Positions 58,170 through 64,000 of a DNA stretch of 64,000 nt are shown here, piece by piece. This stretch comes from UBA4732 sp002404095 (GTDB lineage: Bacteria; Planctomycetota; Planctomycetia; Gemmatales; Gemmataceae): assembly GCA_036783645.1 (NCBI GenBank), contig DAIPWT010000017.1:6985-70984 (forward strand). Reading direction: 5' to 3'. The position numbers and the translations under genes were made by a program. How positions within the stretch are numbered: the stretch's first letter is position 1; every line of letters starts with the position of its first letter. The notes beneath the pieces were generated by a model, which saw only the letters and a list, made by a program, of their open reading frames with translations, had not been told where the DNA came from and did not search any database.

Positions 58170-59191
58170 GGAACCTCCAGTTCCAGCTTCAGAGGTTCCG
58201 TCCCACCCGTTTGATAAAACCAGGAATATTGCTCATCAATCATGTCCAACTGAACCTGATAGCGCCCGACGCCCAATGGCGGCAGGGCAACGGTCAAATC
58301 GATGTTTTCACTAGGCCGCACCACGGCGTCGAACAAGCCGGATCGTCCTTCCGTCAGGTATTCGCCTTTTTCGTTAAGCAGTGTCCAGCCCATGTGGACG
58401 CCGGCGTTGCTGCCCGGTTGCATAACCCACGGTTTTACCGACGTATTGGTGCAGCGGACGCGAAAGCCAAAAGGCTGCCCGGCCGCCGCGAGCAACGGCT
58501 CCTTCCCAGGTTCCAGCAAATTAATGTCGCAGCGGCATTCGCCCGGACAGTATTCATGGACGGCCCAATGGTGAAAATGGTCCGACGAATGAGAGAGTTG
58601 TTTTGTAGTTAACCACTCCTGATACAGATCAAAAAAGCGGTCGATTTGCGCTGGCCGGCCGTAAGCCAGATGGCCGAAGCGAATACTAAGCTGCTGTCGC
58701 GCCTCCGCCACCCCCATGTCTGAATGCAACAGCAGCGCGACGGTCGAAGCCATGCCGGTGCGGTCGATGCCGCGGTGGCAGTGGATGAGGATCGGGTAGT
58801 CGCAGTGTTCCAGCGCCTCGACGAGCCGGCGCATGGCGAAAATGGACGGAAGGCGGCCGGCGGAAAAGCCCAGGTCTTCCTGGCAAATATCGAGCTGGCA
58901 AGTGGTGAGGCTTTCTTGCTTATACCACGGCTCCGGGTCGGAACAGCCGCATAGATTGACCAAAGTGCGGATTTTATATTGGTGAACGACTCGTTTAAGG
59001 TCCGGCGGATCCAACCTGGCGCAGCGGTAGACCGCGCCTGCCGCCACGACGTGAACATTCGTGCCGAGAAACATATACAGGATTTCGACCGTCCAGGCGA
59101 CGACGAAGCCCGCAAGGCAGCCGCGGAGGACGGCATAAAGCGGTGAAAAGCGGTAAGCGGGGCGAACCGGGCCGCTCAGGGTTGCAGGCAT
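58166..59191 (-). CDS. Membrane-anchored dual-specificity/tyrosine phosphatase-like protein
   Basis: A 341-residue protein. An N-terminal membrane helix (AVLRGCLAGFVVAWTVEILY) is followed by a DSP-like phosphatase domain: GAVYRCARLDP, IRTLVNLCG and the P-loop ILIHCHRGIDRTGMA (Cys-x5-Arg). A C-terminal beta-sandwich-like domain (about 225-341: FRVRCTNTSVKPWVM, GRYQVQLDMIDEQ) resembles an immunoglobulin-type module. ATG 59191 is chosen over TTG 59215. Co-transcribed with a flippase-like and a GT2 gene, so it may dephosphorylate a lipid or sugar-phosphate intermediate; this is inference. Confidence 0.8.
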   Translation of the reverse strand: MPATLSGPVRPAYRFSPLYAVLRGCLAGFVVAWTVEILYMFLGTNVHVVAAGAVYRCARLDPPDLKRVVHQYKIRTLVNLCGCSDPEPWYKQESLTTCQLDICQEDLGFSAGRLPSIFAMRRLVEALEHCDYPILIHCHRGIDRTGMASTVALLLHSDMGVAEARQQLSIRFGHLAYGRPAQIDRFFDLYQEWLTTKQLSHSSDHFHHWAVHEYCPGECRCDINLLEPGKEPLLAAAGQPFGFRVRCTNTSVKPWVMQPGSNAGVHMGWTLLNEKGEYLTEGRSGLFDAVVRPSENIDLTVALPPLGVGRYQVQLDMIDEQYSWFYQTGGTEPLKLELEVP

Positions 59192-59289
59192 GAATCCGTC
59201 CGCCTCCGTGTCCAATCCGCGACCCTGTTTGGGCGACGGGCGGCATCATGCCATATGCGCCCTGATGATTCTAGGTCAAGAGGGCGACG

Positions 59290-59356
59290 ACGTTTAGCCG
59301 CGACCCGAAGGGGAGCGCGTTGGCGCCGCGCTCCCCTTCGGGTCGCGGCTAAACGT
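59290..59356. repeat. REP/BIME palindrome, family A
   Basis: Arms acgtttagccgcgacccgaa... and complement, about 30 bp each. It touches the argJ stop codon (minus strand, 59356-59358) and may end argJ transcription before the phosphatase operon. Confidence 0.85.
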
Positions 59357-60555
59357 TAGGTCGTGTATTCTGCGTTCAGCCGGATGTACTCATGCGTAAG
59401 GTCGCAGGTCCAGAAGGTGCAACGGCCGGCACCCAGTGTGAAGCGTAGGCGCAGGTGAATGGTCCGCTCGCGCTTGAGGTAGGCGGAGGCGGCTTCAGCT
59501 TCAAACGGCTGCGGCGCACCGGCGTGGTACAACAACAAATCGCCCATCCACAACGACAATTGTTCTTCCTCGAACTCGACTCCCGCGTAGCCGGCCGCCG
59601 AGACGATGCGGCCCCAGTTCGGATCGGCGCCGAATACCGCCGTCTTTACCAACGCGCTCTCCGCAATCGTTTTCGCAACACGGCGGGCCTCATCGTCGTC
59701 GCGCAAACCCTCCACGTCGATCACGATGAGATGGGTCGCGCCCTCAGCGTCCGCAGCGATGGCCTGCGCTAGCTCCCTGCATACGCCGGTCGCCGCATCG
59801 CTGAATTGGCCCAACGCTTCGCCGCTAAGGGGACGCCCGGCGCTCGCCTGACCGTTGGCGAACAGCAAGAGGGTGTCATTGGTGCTGGTGTGACCCTCGA
59901 CGCTGACGCAGTTAAAACTTTGGTCGGCGGCGCGTACCGTAAGCGGCGCGAGGTCCACGGCCGACACTGCGGCGTCAGTAAAAACGAACGCCAACATCGT
60001 CGCCAAGTTGGGGCCGATCATCGCGGCGCCCTTAGCCACACCCGTCAAGCGCACTTCTATATTGTCGATGGAAATTGTCTTTGTTACCACCTTGATGCGC
60101 GTATCCGTGGTAAGGATGGCCCGCGCCGCCGCGTCAAGGGCGTCCGGTGTTGCCGTCAGTACGTCGGCGGCGGCCCGGATGCCCGGTTCGATCGCCTGCA
60201 TAGGAAGGAATTGGCCGATGACGCCGGTGGAGCATACCAACATCTGCGTCGGACGGCAGCCCACCGTCTCGGCGGCGACGACGGTCATGCGCCGGGCGTC
60301 GTCCAATCCGCGTTGGCCGGTGCAAGCGTTGGCGTTGCCGGAGCAAACCACCACTCCACGCACGTCCTCAGCCGGCAGACGCTCCTGACAAACTCGAACA
60401 GGCGCCGCGCGTACGCGGTTTTGGGTAAAGGCGCCGGCCGCGGCTGCCGGGGCGTCGCTAACTATCAGGGCAAGGTCGAGACGGTCGGGATCGGGACGGA
60501 TGCCGGAGTGGACACCGGCGAAACGATAGCCTCGTGCGAGATGCCAATTGTTCAT
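59356..60555 (-). CDS. argJ: Bifunctional glutamate N-acetyltransferase/amino-acid acetyltransferase
   Basis: A 399-residue enzyme of the cyclic arginine pathway that moves the acetyl group from N-acetylornithine to glutamate. Marks are GYRFAGVHSGIRPDPDRLDL, VVVCSGNANACTGQRG and the self-cleavage region GVAKGAAMIGPNLATMLAFV with its catalytic Thr in ATML, plus EGHTSTNDT and VFGADPNWGRI. The ATG at 60555 follows GGAGAA. The longer open frame to 61050 is antisense to the next gene. A REP palindrome lies at its 3' end. Confidence 0.9.
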   Translation of the reverse strand: MNNWHLARGYRFAGVHSGIRPDPDRLDLALIVSDAPAAAAGAFTQNRVRAAPVRVCQERLPAEDVRGVVVCSGNANACTGQRGLDDARRMTVVAAETVGCRPTQMLVCSTGVIGQFLPMQAIEPGIRAAADVLTATPDALDAAARAILTTDTRIKVVTKTISIDNIEVRLTGVAKGAAMIGPNLATMLAFVFTDAAVSAVDLAPLTVRAADQSFNCVSVEGHTSTNDTLLLFANGQASAGRPLSGEALGQFSDAATGVCRELAQAIAADAEGATHLIVIDVEGLRDDDEARRVAKTIAESALVKTAVFGADPNWGRIVSAAGYAGVEFEEEQLSLWMGDLLLYHAGAPQPFEAEAASAYLKRERTIHLRLRFTLGAGRCTFWTCDLTHEYIRLNAEYTT

Positions 60556-60663
60556 CAAGATTTCTCCATTGCACGTCGTACCCTGATGACCAGCCGGTGT
60601 CATTTTCGCCCTCATCAAGGGTTGGAACGGCCAGTTCGTGTTAGCGCCCTTGTCAACACTCGC

Positions 60664-60669
60664 TATAAT
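60664..60669 (+). promoter_or_regulatory. Consensus -10 box TATAAT placed for a leaderless mRNA
   Basis: TATAAT ends 6 nt before the A of the beta-CASP gene's ATG (60676) and there is no Shine-Dalgarno sequence. The expected transcription start falls on the ATG. No good -35 was seen (TTAGCG at 17 bp is weak). Confidence 0.4.
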
Positions 60670-60675
60670 ACGGTT

Positions 60676-62079
60676 ATGAAAAGGTATTCCACGCAGACAA
60701 ACGATGGGCCGCGCGTGACATTTTGGGGCGCGGCCCAGTCCGTAACAGGTTCCATGCACTTGGTTGAGGCGGCCGGCCGACGCATCTTGCTCGACTGCGG
60801 CCTCGTCCATGGTAAGAAGGACGAGGCTCGCAAACGCAACGCCTCCTTTCCCTTCGCCCCCCTCTCCATCGACGCCGTGGTCCTCAGTCACGCCCACATC
60901 GATCATTGCGGCAATCTTCCCAACCTCGTTCGGCAGGGCTTTGACGGGCCGATCTACTGCACGCCGGCCACGCGCGACTTGCTGGCCGTCGTCCTGGGTG
61001 ACTCCGCCCGCGTCAAGGGACACGCCGCAGTCGCCGTCGGCGCCACCCATGGCAACGGCGCCGCAAGTGGTCCGCCGCCGAGATTGTATACACGGTCGGA
61101 CGCGGATCGCGCGGTATTACAGTGCGTGGCGGTCCCGTATGAGATGCCCCACGAAATCGCCGCCGGTATTCAGCTGCGCTTCCTCGACGCCGGCCACATC
61201 CTCGGCTCCGCGATGGCCGAGCTGACAGTCACACAATCGGGCAAGGTGAGTCGCATCCTATTCACCGGCGACCTCGGCCGGCGCGGCTTGCCGTTCCTGC
61301 GCGAACCATCGGACGTACCCTCGTCCGACCTTCTCATCTGCGAAAGCACCTACGGCGGCCGTTTCCACGAGGGGATGGAACAAACCGCAGTCAAGATGAG
61401 CGAAGTGGTACGCCGTACGTTGGCGCGCGGCGGCAAGGTGTTGATCCCGGCGTTCAGCCTAGGCCGTACACAGATCGTCGTACATTATCTGCGTTGTTGG
61501 ATGCGCGACGGCTTACTACCGCAAACGCCCATTTACGTCGATAGCCCGCTGGCCGCGGACATTGCGGAGGTGTATGAGCGCTATAGCGACGTTGTCGAAA
61601 CGGCCGAGGGGCCGGGTACGCCAGACGTCACCTACGTGCGAACGGCCGAGGACAGTAAGGCATTGAGCGAGAGTTCGGACCCGTGCATCGTCGTGGCGTC
61701 CGGCGGCATGTGCGACACCGGCCGTATCTTAACCTACCTGCGGCAATACATCGACGATCCGCGCGCGACCATCGTTCTGGTCAGCTACCAGGCAACGCAT
61801 TCGCTGGGGGCCAAGCTGCTGGAGAAAGGGCCGACGGTGCGCTTTCACGGCCATGTCTGGAACAAGTGGGCCGAGGTGGTGGAGTTGAAAGGCTTCTCCG
61901 GCCACGCCGACCAAAAGGACTTCATGGCCTTGCTGGGCGCGTCGGCCGGAAAGACGCGGCAAGTGCGCCTCGTTCACGGCGAACCGGAACAAGCGGCCGC
62001 GCTGGCGAAGAGCTTGCGGGAACACGGCTTTACCGATGTGAAGGCGCCGCACTTGAAGGATACGGCGGAGGTGGCATAA
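60676..62079 (+). CDS. MBL-fold beta-CASP ribonuclease-like protein
   Basis: A 467-residue metallo-beta-lactamase/beta-CASP protein. The zinc motif is VVLSHAHIDHCGNLPNLV (HxHxDH), followed by FLDAGHILGSAMAEL, RILFTGDLGR, the beta-CASP block ARGGKVLIPAFSLGRTQ, VVASGGMCDTGRI and the C-terminal ELKGFSGHADQKDF. The group includes mRNA 3' processing factors and bacterial/archaeal RNases. No KH or S1 domain is visible. ATG 60676 is the start of the conserved part, with a -10 box only 6 nt upstream. Confidence 0.9.
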   Translation: MKRYSTQTNDGPRVTFWGAAQSVTGSMHLVEAAGRRILLDCGLVHGKKDEARKRNASFPFAPLSIDAVVLSHAHIDHCGNLPNLVRQGFDGPIYCTPATRDLLAVVLGDSARVKGHAAVAVGATHGNGAASGPPPRLYTRSDADRAVLQCVAVPYEMPHEIAAGIQLRFLDAGHILGSAMAELTVTQSGKVSRILFTGDLGRRGLPFLREPSDVPSSDLLICESTYGGRFHEGMEQTAVKMSEVVRRTLARGGKVLIPAFSLGRTQIVVHYLRCWMRDGLLPQTPIYVDSPLAADIAEVYERYSDVVETAEGPGTPDVTYVRTAEDSKALSESSDPCIVVASGGMCDTGRILTYLRQYIDDPRATIVLVSYQATHSLGAKLLEKGPTVRFHGHVWNKWAEVVELKGFSGHADQKDFMALLGASAGKTRQVRLVHGEPEQAAALAKSLREHGFTDVKAPHLKDTAEVA

Positions 62080-62080
62080 T

Positions 62081-62140
62081 GGTGGGCCGCTCGCTCCGCG
62101 AGCGGCATTTCCAACCGACTCGCGGAGCGAGTCGGCCACT
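62081..62140. repeat. REP/BIME palindrome, family D2 variant
   Basis: ggtgggccgctcgctccgcg... and an inverted partner with the ggcgagtcgg variant (cgactcgcggagcgagtcgg). Both arms are GTGG-type REP hairpins but of two slightly different sub-types. It fills the gap between convergent genes almost exactly, 1 bp from each stop. Confidence 0.85.
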
Positions 62141-62141
62141 C

Positions 62142-62888
62142 TCACCTCGCCGCGTAGTACAGAACTTTACCGCCATCAAAAAGCGCGTATTCCGGCCGCG
62201 GCAGGTCCGCCACTCCATTGGCTGGCTGCAAACGGATCGCCCGGCGTTCATGCAGCCGACGCAATCCCTCATGGAAGACCATGACCGACAAGTGCGGATG
62301 CGCTCGCGTCAGCGCCGCGAACAATTCCGGCAGCGGGCAGTCGTCCGGCGCCCCGCCGCTGTGGCGCCGGTCGATGTAATTCAGCGCGTCAATGGCCCAG
62401 GGATACGCCTCCGCTAGGTCGCGCGGCAACAACGGAATAGCTTCGTCCATACGGCGCAGCGTGTCTTCGGCTCGTCGCGTCAACGCCTCCAAGCGCTGTT
62501 GCCATTTCTGGGCGTCTGCGGCAAGACGTTCTTCCAGGGCGTGCAGGCTGGCGCGCATTTCGTCCAACCAAATCGGCACAGCCTGTTGATTCAGCCGCAG
62601 GGAGTTTCGTAATTCGTTGAGCGCTGCCGCCGGCGATTGATGATCGTGCAGGAAATCGACGCCGCGCGGCGTCAGCCGCACCCATTCGATGGTTGTGCGG
62701 CCCTTCACGTCGGTGCGCACGACTTCGAGCAAGCCGTCGCGCAGGGCCAGCGCCGCGGCGTCGCCGGCGTTTCCCGTGCGGCCGGGAAACAGCCCCTCCA
62801 GCTTGCCGCTCTTATATAGCCGCTGGTCGTCACCATTGGCGAGGGCCTGCTGTAGTGCGTCAACCAGGATTTGCGTACTTCGATCCAT
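62142..62888 (-). CDS. Coiled-coil hypothetical protein
   Basis: A 248-residue cytoplasmic protein of unknown family. The N-terminal part has a winged-helix-like region (MDRSTQILVDALQQALAN, ALRDGLLEVVRTDVKGRTT), then coiled coil (about 100-170: LHALEERLAADAQKWQQRLE) and a C-terminal compact part (LPELFAALTRAHPHLSVMVF). It might be a DNA-binding or adaptor protein; no motif confirms this. ATG 62888 is chosen; the longer frame would translate a REP element. Confidence 0.65.
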   Translation of the reverse strand: MDRSTQILVDALQQALANGDDQRLYKSGKLEGLFPGRTGNAGDAAALALRDGLLEVVRTDVKGRTTIEWVRLTPRGVDFLHDHQSPAAALNELRNSLRLNQQAVPIWLDEMRASLHALEERLAADAQKWQQRLEALTRRAEDTLRRMDEAIPLLPRDLAEAYPWAIDALNYIDRRHSGGAPDDCPLPELFAALTRAHPHLSVMVFHEGLRRLHERRAIRLQPANGVADLPRPEYALFDGGKVLYYAAR

Positions 62889-62960
62889 CGCGGACCGCCC
62901 TCCCTTGCAGCGAACACAGTACAAGGTAAAACGGACTAGGTACAGACCAACCACGAGTTG

Positions 62961-63059
62961 GCTCCCTCCCCCCTTGCGGGGGAGGGTTGGGGTGGGGGGT
63001 GGAGTCTTCGATACCATAACCCCCCACCCCAACCCTCCCCGCGCAAGGGGAGAGGGAGC
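62961..63059. repeat. Large G-rich palindrome, family G
   Basis: Arms gctccctcccccc...ttggggtggggggt and complement, about 40 bp each with an 18-bp loop. Very similar G-rich palindromes are known as dispersed elements in other bacterial phyla. It lies between the divergent coiled-coil and trpS genes. Confidence 0.8.
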
Positions 63060-63086
63060 AAGACACCCCACGAACGGGAACACGCC

Positions 63087-64000
63087 ATGACGACCGCGAC
63101 CACCCCGCCCCCGAAGCGCATCCTCAGCGGCGTACAGCCCACCGGCAAGCTTCATCTCGGCAATTACTTCGGCGCCGTTCGTCAGCACATTGCCCTTCAA
63201 GACGAGGGGCCGTGCTTCTATTTCATCGCCGACTATCACTCGCTCACCACCATCCATGACGCCGCCGTGCTGCGACAAAACACCGTCGATGTGGCCCTTG
63301 ATTACCTGGCTCTCGGCCTCGACCCGGACAAGGCGGTCTTCTTCCGCCAGTCAGACATTCCCGAAGTCACGGAGCTTGCCTGGATTCTCTCAACCGTCAC
63401 CAGCATGGGTCTGCTGGAGCGGGCCGTCTCGTACAAGGAGAAGATCGAGCGCGGCATCGACGCGAGTGTCGGCCTGTTCTTCTATCCGGTGCTGATGGCC
63501 GCCGACATTTTGATTTATCGCTCGCATGTCGTACCTGTCGGCAAGGATCAGGTGCAGCACATCGAAATGACGCAGGACATCGCCGGCAAGTTCAACAACC
63601 GCTTCGGCACGGTCTTTCCCATCCCGACTTATCGGCTCGACAAGGAATCGAAAGTACCCGGCGTGGACGGTCAGAAGATGAGCAAGTCTTACGGCAACAC
63701 CATCGAAATCTTCGCCGAGGGCAAGCCGTTGCAGAAGACGGTCATGGCCGTCGTCACCGACAGCACGCCGGTGGAGGCGCCGAAAGACCCGGAGAAATGC
63801 AACGTCTTCGCTCTGTATAGTCTGTTTGCGGGCGATGAGGAGAAGGCGGCGTTGGCGGCCCGGTATCGGGCCGGCGGCATGGGCTTCGGCGAGGCGAAGA
63901 AGATGTTGCTGGAGAAGATCAACGCCCACTTCGGCCCGGCCCGTGAGAGGCGAAAGCAGTTGGCGGCCCAACCGGAGCAAGTCGAGGCGGTGCTGCGTCG
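63087..64000 (+). CDS. trpS: Tryptophanyl-tRNA synthetase, 5' part
   Basis: A class I synthetase that charges tRNA-Trp. The window holds the first 304 residues and then ends. Marks are RILSGVQPTGKLHLGNYFGA (HIGH-type motif HLGN), ADYHSLTT, ADILIYRSHVVPVGKDQVQH and the KMSKS loop GVDGQKMSKSYGN. ATG 63087 (MTTATTPPPKRILSGVQPTG) is likely. The G-rich palindrome lies just upstream, inside the probable promoter region. Confidence 0.95.
   Translation, partial: MTTATTPPPKRILSGVQPTGKLHLGNYFGAVRQHIALQDEGPCFYFIADYHSLTTIHDAAVLRQNTVDVALDYLALGLDPDKAVFFRQSDIPEVTELAWILSTVTSMGLLERAVSYKEKIERGIDASVGLFFYPVLMAADILIYRSHVVPVGKDQVQHIEMTQDIAGKFNNRFGTVFPIPTYRLDKESKVPGVDGQKMSKSYGNTIEIFAEGKPLQKTVMAVVTDSTPVEAPKDPEKCNVFALYSLFAGDEEKAALAARYRAGGMGFGEAKKMLLEKINAHFGPARERRKQLAAQPEQVEAVLR

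Overview
The window is 64 kb of G+C-rich bacterial chromosome that looks planctomycetal, most probably Gemmataceae-like. This is inferred from gene content, not from a marker tree. The signs are ECF sigma factors next to large Ser/Thr kinases (with TPR or LRR tails), an N-terminal LERLEDRTV secretion-type motif, MJ0042-type zinc-ribbon/WD40 and prenyltransferase-like secreted proteins, a redoxin/cytochrome/monooxygenase fusion, Uma2 nucleases, and many DUF104/PIN toxin-antitoxin genes. No rRNA, tRNA, CRISPR array, phage or replication origin was seen.

Layout. 0-5.5 kb: 3' end of a ThiF/MoeB enzyme, a broken RelE-type TA pair, a Uma2 nuclease, a cysteine desulfurase, a DsbD-N-like secreted protein and a YyaL-type thioredoxin protein. 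5.5-10.6 kb (minus): an ECF sigma/anti-sigma/secreted-protein operon and a DUF4139 protein. 10.8-18.1 kb: a BaiN-type flavoprotein, then a minus-strand informational operon ffh-rpsP-trmD-rplS-yraN-nuclease-tyrS-PPTase. 18.2-21.6 kb: a HerA ATPase/NurA-like nuclease pair. 21.9-29.8 kb: two secreted proteins and an ECF sigma-kinase-TPR pair. 29.8-37.1 kb: an accessory island of four TA modules (one truncated, one chimeric), a frameshifted SBBP beta-propeller protein, a small two-gene toxin/immunity-like pair and a ceramidase-like enzyme. 37.3-49.9 kb: ribD, carA, a WD40 protein, sialidase, hydrolase, IS remnants, trxB, argA-type synthase and a second Uma2. 50-56.2 kb: a redox fusion protein, ECF sigma, a frameshifted kinase-LRR gene, a REP-associated tyrosine transposase (RAYT) and a deleted kinase-LRR relic. 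56.2-64 kb: a GT2/flippase/phosphatase operon, argJ, a beta-CASP nuclease, a coiled-coil protein and trpS (runs off the end).

The strongest window-wide signal is a set of REP-like hairpins. At least 17 intergenic elements in several sequence families are mostly arranged as inverted pairs (BIME-like) and fill gaps between genes. Similar single hairpins also lie in frame inside at least three genes. The RAYT at 55 kb sits between two near-identical copies of one family, which gives a plausible self-contained REPtron. The second notable event is a VapC-type PIN toxin whose catalytic C-terminus has been replaced by a roughly 90-residue copy of the tail of the ceramidase-like gene 3.5 kb away.
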